Below are positions 1 to 11,621 of a stretch of 64,000 nucleotides of DNA, one piece after another. Source of the stretch: Iris pallida (lineage: Eukaryota; Streptophyta; Magnoliopsida; Asparagales; Iridaceae); NCBI GenBank assembly GCA_029216955.1, contig JANAVB010015600.1, positions 26,580,188 to 26,644,187 on the forward strand. The letters are read 5' to 3'. Within the stretch, counting starts at the first letter, position 1. Each line of letters starts with the position of its first letter. The notes beneath the pieces were generated by a model. It had not been told where the DNA came from. It did not search any database and saw only the letters and a list, made by a program, of their open reading frames with translations. The position numbers and the translations under genes are program-made.

Positions 1-471
1 ATCTAAATAAAATATTTTAACAAAAAATATCATCTTGTGACCTCACAGTAAATTTCCAAAGCCTATAAAATATAAATTCTATATGTTTTAATTATATAAA
101 AAATTCTCAAAAATTCTAAATAAATCCAAAAAAATTCTAAAATATTCTAGAAAATATTTTTAGTCGTTTAGAGCCCAAATAAAAATATTTGGTCCAGAAA
201 TACTCCCGTATGACCTTACAGTAAATCCTGAAAGTCCTTAAAAATAATAAAATATTAAATATTAAATACCTAAAAATATCCAAAAATTGTAGAAAAATAT
301 AAAATAGCTAAATAATACATATATAGGCTTTCTAGAGGTCATGTGACCACAAGATGGTCATAAATCACCTGTGGTTTAGTCACAACTCCTATGATCATAG
401 AAAATTAAATATAAACTAATCAATTAAAAATAAAAAATATCACTAAATTATAATCGGGATGGCAGATGCCA
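1..471 (-). repeat. 3' LTR of element F (partial)
   Basis: Near-identical to about 3,370-3,840 over its whole length. It is truncated by the window start, so only the outermost 471 bases of the LTR (its minus-strand 5' end) are present. Confidence 0.7.
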
Positions 472-1032
472 CATACTGTCCCCCTTAAAAATAATTGTCC
501 TCAAAATTCTAATTCATGACTATCCCTTAAAATTCAAAGTCTACTATTACCTTAATCTCCTCAAATTTAATTTCTCAGAACTACATAACCTCGAGGACTT
601 CTACGCACCTTTGGTCATACTACTCCTCAAAATACGGTCACTAAAATCTTTTAATCTTCTAACTAGTTGCTAACAATTCTACCAACAGATATCTAGGGTG
701 TATGGCATCTACAATCCCTCATATCTATAAACAACCAAATATTCAATAGTTACGCAATATTATACTATAATTTAAGGGTTTCTGATGAATTCTAGACAGC
801 ACGATCGTTCGTCACTCCGAAATAGGAAGAGACGAAAATCAATGGTTCGGAAGGCAAGAAAGTATAATCGAGAGCAAATATGGAGTTTTCAAGGACGTAG
901 AGAAATTTCTAGAAGAATTTTCAAGACAGTGTGGATTGAGATTTCTAGGTTTAGTCATTGTCGCAGGCTCGTACCAATACTGTTACGTAACCGGTACGAT
1001 ATGCTCTGACCTTCATGGGCTACAAAAAAACT
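472..1032 (-). other. Interior of element F, no coding domain
   Basis: The stretch holds a purine tract at 477-490 (minus strand) beside the 3' LTR. At 1,010-1,032 a leader reads, on the minus strand, GTTTTTTTGTAGCCCATG, like the leaders of elements B (57,282 on) and A (52,967 downwards). Reading frames of 60-75 codons occur, but none shows gag, protease, RT or integrase motifs. A non-autonomous element, or a deletion product, would look like this. Confidence 0.5.
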
Positions 1033-1692
1033 TGTCACGACCCGCACCCGCTTTTCGGATGCAAGCACGTGAGCAAGCCAGCTACGCATCAAGCGGACTC
1101 CAGCCCGACTCGAATATGTAAACGCTGTCAAGAGCATGGTAAACTGCCAAATCATGGCAAAACAAATCTATATCTCAAATCCACAATAAATGTACGAAAC
1201 ATGAATGAACAAGTATGGGTCGTGGTCTGTAGCCCACTAGCATATATGTCCGATAAGACTCTGAAGAAAATAACAAGAGTCTAAAACTGTATCAGAAAAC
1301 AGGATATCTCATGATAAGGTATGAAAGCACGAGCTGATAACAAACGTAATAACGATACCTGAATCCCGCAAGCGTATCATTACTTTCGCCATCCTGAACT
1401 ACTAGCTAACCCCATCCAATCGCTAACCCTGAAGACATCATCAGGTCCTCAGAGGACATAGCAAGATACATAATATACATGCCTATCTAACAGTTTAATC
1501 ATGAATGATAATATAAACAGGATATAAACAAGAAAGGAGACATATGCATGGCAAGAGTCTATGACCAAAACCGCTACAAGTGACTAACGACAAGTGGCTA
1601 CTGACAGATGACTATGAACTGGAATACAAGAACAACTACACGTAACTGAACTGCTAGATGAACAAGGGAACACGAGATCAATGGAATACCAA

Positions 1693-1903
1693 ACCCTCGC
1701 CCCGAGTGGACTCGCAGGTTTGAACTAATCACTAACCTTCGTCCCGAGTGTGGACTCTCTGATGCAAATGGTCAACCCTCATCCCGAGTGTGGACTCTCT
1801 GGTGCCAATGAACATGACAAACACCCTCATCCCGAGTGTGGACTCTTTGGTGCAACTGATCAAGACAAACACTCCCGTCCCGAGTGGACTCTCTGTGTGC
1901 CAA
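1693..1903. repeat. Tandem repeat, about 5 units of 40-48 bp
   Basis: The units share the core CCCGAGTGTGGACTCTCTGG, with variable spacers between. The array lies inside the LTR of element F. Reading frames across it on both strands are products of the repeat. Confidence 0.8.
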
Positions 1904-3117
1904 GGAAACGATATCAAGGATTTAGTAGTTCAATTACACGTATTCGTTCTATGACACGAACCAATCGAGCTACAAGTAACGACAAGGTACAACTCAGTCA
2001 AGACCTAGGTAAGGACAACTGTAATATGAACTCATAAGGTGAACAAGCCTGGCATATCTACATTATCAAGTCATGAAGATGATATACAGACAAGTCAAAG
2101 AACTAGTGAACATGGTATGAAGAACATATATAAATCAACATGACTAGAGAACTGATAATAACATATAAATCCATAGAACTAGAGTAACCAAATGATAACC
2201 AAATAATCACAGGAAAAACTATAAGCATGAAATTAAACTGTAGAGGGAGGCAAGGTATCTTGTATGGAAGTCCTTGCACAAATCGTATTCACAAGTTGAG
2301 GATAAGAGGATGCCGATCTAGGAGCTGTCAACCTATAACACATATCGCACCATGAACCGTGCACGAAAACTATAAATCAATTATAATGTTCTAGTTCTAA
2401 ATTCATGGAATAGTGGCTAGTTGGGTTACTAATCTAATAATAATTAATTCTGGAATAATTAACTTAAAAACCTAATTTAACCTAATAACAATCTGAATAT
2501 AATCTAAACATGCAAGTTTGGCCATCAAAGTCATGTTTCCCAATTTTGAAAACCATTGCACGCAAATTGAGACGTGTCGTTGACTATCTAGTCAAACGTT
2601 GTAAACTCTAGATTTTGAAAGTGCAGTTTGGTAGATTTTAGCGCCATGAGTGTGCTGGAATCAACCGTACCGCAAAATCATGCTTTGGTCAAAAGATATC
2701 ACCGTTTTGGCTAATCGTGACCAAAACGGTAATCAACCGATCAATTCTAAGTTTAACAGAACAACTAAAATACTAGATGAACGAAATAATTTCTTAAAAA
2801 ATTATATGTCGTAAATCTCTGTGTTAGCTTTCCGAAACTTTAAACGGTTCATGATTTCGATTTTTAGTTCTCCCAGAATCTCGAAAACACCAAAACGTGT
2901 CAAGTTTCGGACAACCGACACTCTACGAATTTTCCAAAACTTTAGGGATAATATATACGAAAATAAATTATATATTCAGAAAGTTTACCTCGAGATGAAT
3001 CCAACAAAAAAACGGTATGCTAAAATCACGTCGGAGTTGACGGCCATCGTCTTGGGAAGTCGAGATCTCTACTAGAACTCTCTCTCAAAAAGGTGGCTGA
3101 AATTTAATTAGGGTTTC

Positions 3118-3125
<8 letters not shown>

Positions 3126-3197
<72 letters not shown>

Positions 3198-3198
3198 G
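3126..3198. repeat. (TA)n microsatellite followed by (GA)n
   Basis: About 60 bases of TA dinucleotide, then about 12 bases of GA, inside the LTR of element F. Confidence 0.95.
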
Positions 3199-3843
3199 TG
3201 GTTCAGCCTGGACGCCGGCAGGTGGGCCCCCCCGGGTGGATTTCTGGATATTTATTTATTTTAATTCAGAAAATTATTTAAAAATCATTTTAAGTCCAAA
3301 TAAATCAAAATAAATTGCAGAAAAATCCAAAAAAATTCTAGAAAATTCTAGAAAATATTTCTAAGTGTCTAGAATCTAATAAAATATTTTAACACAAAAT
3401 ATCATCATGTGACCTCACAGTAAATTTTCAAAGCCTATAAAATATAAATTCTACATGTTTTAATTATATAAAAAATTCCCAAAAATTCTAAATAAATCCA
3501 GAAAAATTCTAAAATATTCTAGAAAATATTTTTAATCATTTAGAGCCCAAATAAAAATATTTGGTCCAGAAATACCCCCGTATGACCTTACAGTCCTGAA
3601 AGTCCTTAAAAATAATAAAACCTTAAATATTAAATACCTAAAAATATCCAAAAATTGTAGAAAAATATAAAATGGCTAAATAATACATATATAGGCTATC
3701 TAGAAGTCATGTGACCACAAGCTGGTCATAAATCACCTGTGGCTTAGTCACAACTCCTATGATCATAAAAAAATAAATATAAACTAATCAATTAAAAATA
3801 AAAAAATATCACTAAATTATAATCGGGATGGCAGATGCCATAA

Positions 3844-4036
3844 TTAATATTATTAAAATTAAGAATAAAGATTCATATGCTTGAACAATGCTTTCAAAAT
3901 ACATGTATAAAACATTAGTTGCACAAATAGGTACTATATTTCAACTTTGGAAGATAGAAACAAACTTACTGAATACTTCCTTCGTTAAACATTCCATATC
4001 TTTATCACCTGTGGATATGACTAGATTCACAAATGG

Positions 4037-4039
<3 letters not shown>
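3844..4039. repeat. 196-bp direct repeat, copy 1
   Basis: Runs from TTAATATTATT to ACAAATGGTTC and recurs at 4,348-4,543 with only a few substitutions. The 308 bases between the copies are (TA)n, a SINE and more (TA)n. The ends are not TG...CA, so a small LTR pair is not supported. A tandem duplication later split by the SINE/(TA)n block is the simpler reading. Confidence 0.8.

Positions 4040-4131
<92 letters not shown>
4040..4131. repeat. (TA)n microsatellite
   Basis: About 90 bases of uninterrupted TA dinucleotide immediately upstream of a SINE-like block. Confidence 0.95.
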
Positions 4132-4135
<4 letters not shown>

Positions 4136-4146
4136 AATATAGCAAA

Positions 4147-4250
4147 TGACCTCTAGCCTAGTGGTTAAGAGAGATGCATGCGGCCCAAGTGGTCGGGAGT
4201 TCGAGCCTCAGTGGAGGCGAGTTCGCCACAAGTACCCATTGCTTCAAAAA
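4147..4250 (+). mobile_element. tRNA-type SINE, copy 1
   Basis: It has an A-box-like TAGCCTAGTGGTTAAGAG and, about 40 bases further on, a B-box-like GAGTTCGAGCC, the layout of a tRNA-derived Pol III promoter. It ends in an A-rich then TA-rich tail. A sister copy sharing the first 60 or so bases lies at 22,655-22,758. It does not fold as a working tRNA, and no anticodon arm can be assigned. Confidence 0.65.
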
Positions 4251-4347
4251 AAAATATATATATATAATAAATATAAATATATATATATATATATATATAT
4301 GCAAAGGTTAGCTAGATCTTTTATAAACAACATAAAATTCGAAAGTA

Positions 4348-4543
4348 TTAATATTGTTAAAATTAAGAATAAAGCTTCATATGCTTGAACAATGCTTTCA
4401 AAATACATGTATAAAACATTAGTTGCACAAATAGGTACTATATTTCAACTTTGGAAGACAGAATCAAACTTACTGAATACTTCCTTTATTAAACATTCCA
4501 TATCTTTATCGCCTGTGGATATGACTAGATTCACAAATGGTTC
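4348..4543. repeat. 196-bp direct repeat, copy 2
   Basis: Second copy of 3,844-4,039. Differences visible by eye include GATAGAAAC versus GACAGAATC. Confidence 0.8.
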
Positions 4544-5456
4544 TCGTTTATCATTGAGAATATTGATAATTGTCACTACTGGTGGAAATAGAATTGAATT
4601 CTTTGACTACATTAGAGAGCATGGGCAACCAATACGAAGTCTCAAAATTTTCAACCTCCATATGTATTACAAATGTAGATTCTTCATTTTTAGATTTAGG
4701 CCTGCTTATTTTTTAGAAACTGCAGTAACATGATACTTAGAATGCCAAAATAAGTCTTTTTTAGAGTGGTTATAAAAAGTTACCTTTTTATTATTTGCAC
4801 ATGATCCTTATAATGTCAGAATGACCTATATTGATTAGGGGCAACTATATATGCAATACAACTAAACTTCTAAATTATCAGTTTTGTGAAAATAAATCTA
4901 TTAATTTATTAAATATATATTAATTAATCGATAAATTAATAAATTAATAATTTATAGATTAATTAATAACTTATTAATTTATCCATATAGTTTTTTTAAT
5001 ATTGTACATTGTATTTAATTTTTTATTTTACAAACTAACAATTCTATGTATTTGTTTAACTAAGTAAAATTTACAAATCAACTTATTTTTTTTTCAAAAT
5101 ATATTGTACATTGTTAAATGTCTTTCCATTTTATGAATATTTAACCAAAAAAAATCTACATAGTTTTATGTTTTACAAACTAACAATTATATGCATTTGT
5201 TTAACTAAGTAAAATATATAAATCTATTATTTTTTTTAAATAATAGATCTACATATTTGAATTTGAAGGAAAAAGCTAATGATCGAGTCATACTTTTAGG
5301 AAAACTTCATTGTCGAATTATAAGCATTATGTACATCAAAAAATTATTAATTTATATATATTATGTGGGGCATGTATGGATTTTCTATAATATATTATTT
5401 CATGAATTTAGTATATTATTAATTTAGCAAATTACAAATCAATAATATTGATTCTA
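4544..5456. other. AT-rich stretch without a gene
   Basis: Very AT-rich DNA with short internal echoes: ACAAACTAACAATT occurs twice near 5,030 and 5,175, and TTAATTTATTAA-like runs occur near 4,900-4,980. No domain, RNA gene or TIR was seen. Confidence 0.7.
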
Positions 5457-5760
<304 letters not shown>

Positions 5761-5888
5761 CCCCCAACCTCTCCCAGCCCCCAAAAAAACTCATGGTAGG
5801 TCAAACAACATGAGTTTTCCCAATAAAAACTGAAACCACGGTGAGGGATGTGACTTTGTAAAGGAATCAGTCACTTGATCTAGAAATG

Positions 5889-7340
5889 TCACATGTGGTA
5901 GAGAAGTAACACCTGCCAAAAAATGCTCATGGACGAAGTGACAAACAATCTCATGTGCTTTGTCCATTCATGAAATACTTGACCGTTTGTAATTTGTATA
6001 GCACTCTTGTTATCACAATGAAGCGACGTAGGTCCTATAGAAGCAACACCCATATCAGAGCAGTCTATGTACAAGGATGATCTCCCTAGTGGTGGCAGTC
6101 ATGGCTCTGTACTCTACCTTAGTAGAAGATCATGCAACAACGTTTTGTTTCTTACTTCGTCGTGAAATCAATAAATTACCAAGAAACAAACAAAATCCTA
6201 TACTAGATTGCCTAGCGGTTGAAACTTCTGCCCAATCTACATCAGAAAATGCTCGAAGCTCTAGAGTACATATAGAAGATATAAATAATGAGCGCGTAAT
6301 GGAACCATGAAGATATTGGAGAATCCAGAGTAAGGCACCAGAGTGAGCTGATCGAGGCGCGAAAACGAATTGACTAACAATACTAACTGCATGAGAAATA
6401 TCTGGTCTAGTCAAAAAAGATACACAAATTGACCCACTAGCCGTCTGTATCGAGTAGGATCCGTGAAATGCTTACCATCTGTTGGACGAAGCTTCACATG
6501 AAGCCAAAGGAGTATCAACTGTGCAACTATCCGATAGACCAGCAGACGAAATAATCTTTGAAGTATATTTCTGATGCGAAACAAGTATCCCTCTCTTACC
6601 TTGTACAATTTCGAGTCCAAGAAAATATCAAAAATTTCCAAGGTCTTTCATCTGAAACTGCTGATGAAGGTACATCTGAGTAGCTGCAATCCCTATTGAA
6701 TCATCGCTAGTCAAAATCATGTCATCCACATAGAGTAAGGGAAGAACTCGTCCTTGCGGTGACGACCTCACAAACAGAAAATGATCCTTAGAACACTGTT
6801 GAAAATCTGTCTCACAAATAACACTCCGAAAACACTCAAACCAAGCTTGGGGAGCTTGCTTGAGACTATAGATAGCATGACGAAGACGACAAACATGTCC
6901 CTGCAGAGTAGAAAGACCCGGAGGGGGATCCATATAGACAACCTCAGATAAAGAACTATAAAGAAATACATTCTTCATATCCATCTGATAGAGTGACCAC
7001 TAACGGGTGGCAACAACAACTAATAATATACGAACTGTGGTCATCTGAGCAATAGGTGCAAAGGTCTTATCATAGTCAATCACATGCTTATGTGTAAAAC
7101 CTCGGGCAACAATGTGAGCCTTGTGTCGCTCAATGGATCCATCAGGTCAATACTTGACCTTGAAGACCCATTTGCATCTAACAGGCTGGATCATGTTTGA
7201 GAGTGGAACAACCAAGTACATGTCTGCTGAAATACTTGAAACTCGTCTACAATAGCCTTCTGCCACTGAGGGTACTGAACAACTTCTTGATAAGAACTAG
7301 GCTCTTGTGTAGTATGGATAGCTGTAAGAAAGGAATGGAA
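5889..7340 (-). pseudogene. Element G reverse transcriptase/RNase H remnant (copia)
   Basis: On the minus strand, from 7,340 down, come the usual copia RT entry with a YPQWQKAIVDEF-like stretch, then an RT core (6,984-6,628) with SLKQAPQAWF and the catalytic YVDD (LLYVDDMILT). The RT thumb follows (VGQFVYLF, then TRPDISHAVSIVSQF near 6,414). RNase H pieces come last, with HCDNKSAIQI near 6,000 and a degraded TKH motif. Frameshifts and stops split it into at least four pieces, so no protein is made. Such an enzyme would copy element RNA to DNA in virus-like particles. No integrase catalytic motifs lie upstream, which confirms an internal deletion. Confidence 0.8.
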
Positions 7341-7560
7341 CTGTGGAGAATATGAGACTAAGGTAGCAAAACCAAACTTGTCCGATTGACCGAAACAGTC
7401 GAGAGTAAAATGAGTAGGAGGTCGATGAGTACGTTAGGACTGGCGAGAGGTTATGGTGGAGGCATAGATGGTGGAGAAGATGTTGTAGCGGAGACTGATC
7501 GATGGAATATGTGAAGGATCCTCGTGAGTCAGTGACGGAGTCATCGTAGGAGGAGTTGTG

Positions 7561-7793
7561 CTAGGAGAGGGAGCAAAGGAGTAGGATCAATGGAAACACT
7601 TGATACAATCCCAAGCAAGTCTGAAACTCATGTCGATGATAGCAAAATATGGAAACAAGATGTCCGAAAGAAGCCACTACGATGAGGATGGTTGTTGAGT
7701 ACCAGAAGTGCCACAACTCTGGTGGCAATGACAACGCCGATGTGGATGTGTTGAAGGCGTGGGAGATAAAATTTCTAACTTTATAAATCCTAT
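7561..7793 (-). other. 5' leader and gag-proximal remnant of element G
   Basis: This follows the primer site on the minus strand. A frame reading about 80 codons is open, but I recognise no gag domain in it. A serine/threonine/proline-rich segment follows before RT homology begins near 7,340. The joint between leader and RT region is where gag, protease and integrase were lost. Confidence 0.4.
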
Positions 7794-7805
7794 GCTCTGT
7801 TACCA
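7794..7805 (-). other. Primer-binding site of element G
   Basis: Minus strand TGGTAACAGAGC directly beside the LTR end. It differs at one position from the site complementary to plant initiator-Met tRNA that copia elements usually use. Confidence 0.7.
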
Positions 7806-7813
7806 TGAAACAA

Positions 7814-7873
<60 letters not shown>

Positions 7874-7987
7874 AGAACGGATCCATATCCGTGTAGGAGT
7901 AGGAGAAGAAATATATATTCATATAGGAAAAAGAATATAATCATAAGTATAATTAATATTTAATCCTAAATCTAATTAATCTTAACA
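7806..7987 (-). repeat. 5' LTR of element G
   Basis: On the minus strand it runs TGTTAAGATT...TTTCA with a (TA)n tract at about 7,817-7,870. It is bounded by the primer site on the inner side. Confidence 0.7.
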
Positions 7988-8675
7988 TGACCAAACAATC
8001 ACTTCTGGTAATTTACAAGGGAGAAAAGAAAATTGTCAATTTATAATGATAGTTCAAGGTGGTGTGTCACCCGTGATTATGCAGAGATGAGTTTCACCAA
8101 CTTGAAACTCTTCTCGACATATGCAGAACTATGTAGGGACTGGGGCAAGCTCCAATTTATCTTCCAAATTTTTTTTTTCTTTCATATATTTGTTTTTATT
8201 TTTTGATACCAGTCAGTCCACACCTAGTCTACTACAGCTTGAATGTCTAATTCCGTCCTCTTGGCTTCCCTAGAGTTGGATTAAAATATTAGTAAATTAA
8301 GGTTCGTGTAGTCATGCTAGCAAAGAAAAGATGCCCTCCAAAGAAAGCAATGGATAAATAATTATGGGTGGAGAGGTGAATAATTAAAGGGGGATGTGGA
8401 CTTACACTCCTCATATTTACAAATTTTCTACCAAGGGATTATGATCAATTACGATTCGCCGCGATTAAGAGTTAAACTATTCTAATTTTGGAATGCACTG
8501 TGACCTAACTGGCAATAATTATATGCTCATGCTAGTGGGTTAATATGCAAAAATAAATAAAATGAAGAACCAGCACCATCAACACCAAGCAAAAGTAAAT
8601 TTTAGAGGTGGTTAATTATAATACTCACTAGGTTTTCATTAGCACCATGACAACTATACAATGTGTGGCTGCAGA
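7988..8675. other. Gene-free stretch
   Basis: Ordinary AT-rich sequence with no frame, TIR or repeat I can support. It may be the low-copy DNA into which the neighbouring elements inserted. Confidence 0.6.
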
Positions 8676-9018
8676 CAAGGGCGGAACTAAAAATTCTAAT
8701 GGGAGTGGGCTGAGATGTGTTGGAGGGGAGTGGAGTGTAGATGGACTCTTGAAAAAAAAAATACATAGGAAGAAAAAAGCAAAATTAAAAAAAAAAATCG
8801 ATGGTCGAGATAAAAGAGATAACCTTCTTGGCTAGGCGGACTCTCGGGTTCGAATCGTAGGAAGGTGTGGACGTGTGTGTGAAAATTGAAGACAGTGAAT
8901 CCAAATGACATACAACACAGCATGTACAAAGTTCCGTATATTACGTCGAACATCGCAAAAAAATAAAAAAATCCAGTGGGCTGAAGCCCACCCGAGACCT
9001 AAGGTGCGTCCACCCTTG
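8676..9018. mobile_element. hAT-like MITE carrying a nested SINE
   Basis: The left end CAAGGGCGGA and the right end, read on the other strand, CAAGGGTGGA form a short TIR of the CAGGGGCGGA type known from plant hAT elements. The flanking 8-mers GCTGCAGA (8,668-8,675) and GCTACACA (9,019-9,026) match at 6 of 8 positions, consistent with an old 8-bp hAT TSD. Near both ends is TGGGCTGA. The interior has no transposase and is partly replaced by a SINE. Confidence 0.55.
8821..8971 (+). mobile_element. tRNA-type SINE nested in the hAT-like MITE
   Basis: A near-perfect B box (GGGTTCGAATCG) at about 8,848 is preceded by a weak A box (TTGGCTAGGCGG). The 3' part (ACAGCATGTACAAAGTTCCG and onwards) matches the 3' part of the SINE at 11,398-11,609. 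It ends in an A-rich tail at about 8,957-8,971. The A-rich sequence upstream prevents a clear TSD call. Confidence 0.6.
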
Positions 9019-9026
9019 GCTACACA

Positions 9027-9989
9027 AGACATTAAACACCGAGTAACTCACTTTGATTCTTCGTTTTAGCCAAAAATTATTGAGTACAAAATATCCTGAA
9101 CGGCAACAGAAATTATTGTTTTCCATTTGGATTATAATGATTTCTAAAAAATTAACTGTTAAATGTTTAGTTTAACTTAATATTGAATAAATAAAAAAAA
9201 ATTGTGTTAAAAAATTTAAGATATTTTAAGTTCAGTTCGAGGTAAACTAAAATTTTGGCTCGTCTTGACCACAACACATGGATATGGAGTTAATGTAATC
9301 AGAATGATATCATCAATTGATGAAACTATAACTATTGTGGTTGAAGAAGTCATGGTTATTGAACAAGCGATCATAAGCGATCATGAATTGCTACAATGAT
9401 GATTTTCACTTTAGTAGAATATATAATAATTAAACTACTAAGGATTAAGTTTTAGAGATAAGTGTTGCTGATAAAGAATAATTCTCTTTACTTACTTTGC
9501 CATCAATAGAAATACCAAGCATCAATTATGTTTACTACTGCCACAAGCCATTAGGAATGTGATTCCATTTACTCCACTGATCAATTGTGCCAGCGAGATG
9601 AATTCTTATTCCTGCATTATATCGTAGCATTTACTTCTTATTCTTTTTGTTTGTATATTCAAACTTTAGCGACTTCAAAATTGTGTGTAAAGACCAAGTG
9701 GCTTATGTAAGAGAAATAAAAAACAAAAAAAGTACTCAACACTAACTATGTTAGTTCAGAATTTATGAACTAGGTCGTAGGCCCGTTTCACCCGGTCCGT
9801 AGGTCCACACCATCACAGTCCAAGAGGGCCCGCACAATCGCAGCCCAGGAGAGTCCGCTATCACTTGGCCCGAAGGCCTGCACTACCGAGTAAAGGGAGT
9901 TTAATGTCTTCAGATGATCATCATATTAGAATCAATAGGATCTTGACCAAAATGATTAAAATACGAGTTTGACAATTCACACTATCAAA
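9027..9989. other. Gene-free stretch with a GC-rich patch
   Basis: Mostly AT-rich. The block at 9,776-9,900 is unusually GC-rich and repeats a loose unit around GGCCCG, CAGTCCA and CCGCAC. This resembles a piece of an LTR or of an untranslated element region, but there is no partner copy in this window. Confidence 0.5.
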
Positions 9990-10370
9990 ATAAAGGAGAT
10001 TAGCGACACAAAAAATTGTCACTAATTCCATAAAAATCATCGATAACAGCATTAGCGATGCCATCAGATACCCGGCGGATGAGTCACATACATGCTAGTC
10101 GATCTGAAATTCGTCGATGAACGTTGTTGTTGCGACTTATTAGAAACGCCATTGTTTCGTTGCCGAGTCAATGATATTTTAGCGGCATCATGTACTTGCT
10201 AGTTTGGCGACATATCGACGACTTTTAAGTGGCAACATAGCGACTCTATAGTAAATGACATGGCGAGCCAGCCATGTCAGTAACAGTAGCGACGTCCCGC
10301 ATCATACATCAACGTATTTATTTTCCATTTAGTGACGATGAACTTTGTCGCTAAAGTTCCAGGTAGCGAC
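9990..10370. mobile_element. Degenerate CACTA-like subterminal region
   Basis: There are many scattered copies of TAGCGAC/GTCGCTA-type words: ATTAGCGACAC, GCATTAGCGATG, GGCGACATATCGACG, ATAGCGACTC, GTAGCGACGTC and TTTGTCGCTAAAG. Plant CACTA elements carry arrays of such short subterminal repeats for transposase binding. No CACTA terminus or TSD could be placed, so this is a fragment at best. Confidence 0.35.
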
Positions 10371-10394
10371 GTCTTTTTTTTCTTTCATATATGT

Positions 10395-10506
10395 AGGACT
10401 GCCAGAATTTGTGGCAGTCATTGGTTTCACTTGCTATGAAGTAGGACTACCACTATTTCTGGCAGTCCTATCAGTTGGTAGAACTGCCAAAAAATTAGGC
10501 AGTCCT
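10395..10506. repeat. Three adjacent short hairpins with GGCAGTCCT arms
   Basis: Imperfect inverted repeats occur at 10,395-10,419, 10,442-10,470 and 10,480-10,506. Each pairs an AGGACTGCC-like arm with a GGCAGTCCT-like arm over a loop of 7-9 bases. The same arm word occurs in the MITE at 18,739-18,930. No protein is supported across this stretch. Confidence 0.6.
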
Positions 10507-11385
10507 AGTTTGCACTTGTTGAACAGCAAGTCCATTATTCTTCTTAGTTGCACTTGTTGAACACCAATATTAGGGTTTCCACCAATATTAGGGTTTGTAT
10601 ACTATGAGGAGCCTTTGGGTGCCATCAAAATTGAAAATGAGAAGAAAATTAAAGATTTGATAGAGATGGTGAGGATGAAAATGGTGGAGAAGAAAAAAAA
10701 AACAGAAGAAAACACATCTCACATTTTTGTTCTTGTTCTTCTTTTTTCTTTTTCTTGTTCTTCTTGTTCTTCTTCTTCTTGGATGTGTTGAGGAAGAAGA
10801 GAGCAAAAATAGAAGAATTGACTTTTATACCTAGAAATGGGATGGCCCTGATCAAAATATGGGATAGCCCTGATCAAAATATGATGTGCCCTTATAAATA
10901 ACCTTTATTTATGTTCAAGCATTTTTGATACTTTGGCCAAGTTAGCTTAACACTCTCAATAAACCACAGTAAAAGTACAAAACATGATATTAAATCTATA
11001 AACAGGCATCTGTACAAATTTGAGTATGACTATGTATAGCAAGCTATAATATAGTTGTCAATTGATGGTGTTCGTGATGATAAATGTCATGGTAGGCAAT
11101 ACCGTTATGGTAAAACATTTGGAAGATGTTTCCAGGCACCGAAGGCCACTCTGGTCATCTATAGTCTTCATAACTGCTAAGCATAAAAAGAACACAGTCA
11201 TCCGAGCTGCCATTCTAGAGATTAAGAAAGAGAAAAGGCCCACCTAAGGTATCAAGGAGGCGGCCCTCGAGTGAATGGTCATAAAGGTCTCAGATGGGTG
11301 TTGGGAGTGGATGTGCCGATACGAAAACTTGTTATGATACATGTATCGGTGCACGAAGTATTGCCATGTGTCCATTACTATCGTC
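10507..11385. other. Gene-free stretch with a short duplication and purine/pyrimidine tract
   Basis: CACCAATATTAGGGTTT is tandemly doubled at 10,561-10,595. Positions 10,680-10,800 are an A/G-rich then T/C-rich low-complexity tract. Short frames around 11,060-11,245 are open on both strands but match nothing I know. Confidence 0.5.
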
Positions 11386-11397
11386 GCAATAATGATC

Positions 11398-11609
11398 TAC
11401 CGAACTCGAGTAGCTCTTGTGGTTACCGAGGAGAGATATAAGATCCTGGCTGGGTGACCGAATATCAGTGGATCGAACCACGGTGGCGTATTATTCCTTC
11501 CATTTATTTGGTGGAAGTTGGAGGGCAGTGGGTCAAACAGACAGACATGCAATGCAGCGTGCACAAAAAGTCCCGTTCGTATCATCGGGCAGCTCAAAAA
11601 AAAATCATT
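11398..11609 (+). mobile_element. tRNA-type SINE with target-site duplication
   Basis: It is flanked by identical 12-mers GCAATAATGATC at 11,386-11,397 and 11,610-11,621. The body has an A-box-like TAGCTCTTGTGGTTACCGAGG and a B-box-like GGATCGAACCACGG. It ends with an A9 run and a short TCATT. SINEs move by LINE-supplied reverse transcription and make TSDs of this length. The 3' half is shared with the SINE at 8,821-8,971, which defines a family. Confidence 0.8.
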
Positions 11610-11621
11610 GCAATAATGATC

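Larger units (their letters stand above)
1..3840 (-). mobile_element. Element F: short-interior gypsy-type LTR element, 3' LTR cut by the window edge
   Basis: Positions 1-471 repeat, with few changes, at about 3,370-3,840, and both copies end in the same GGCAGATGCCA. Read on the minus strand this is an LTR starting TGGCATCTGCC, preceded at 472-490 by a polypurine tract (AAGGGGGACAG), as expected just upstream of a 3' LTR. The minus-strand LTR seems to end at 1,033 with GGGTCGTGACA, followed by a leader resembling those of elements A and B in this window. The interior is therefore only about 560 bp and has no gag or pol. Seen: the direct repeat, the purine tract and the matching ends. Inferred: that this is a non-autonomous member of the same gypsy superfamily. 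The TSD cannot be checked because one end lies outside the window. Confidence 0.65.
1033..3840 (-). repeat. 5' LTR of element F (about 2.8 kb)
   Basis: On the minus strand it starts TGGCATCTGCC at 3,840 and ends GGGTCGTGACA at 1,033, giving TG...CA ends. Length is 2,808 bp. It contains a tandem array at 1,693-1,903 and a (TA)n tract at 3,126-3,186. No reading frame in it looks like a gene. Confidence 0.6.

Noticed and set aside
4147..4230. tRNA gene at the TAGCCTAGTGGTTAAGAG block
   Set aside because: A and B boxes are present, but the acceptor and anticodon stems do not pair. The sister copy diverges after the B box, so it is a SINE.
3844..4543. A small TRIM-type LTR element with 196-bp terminal repeats
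   Set aside because: The repeats do not start TG and end CA, there is no primer site or purine tract inside, and no TSD was found.
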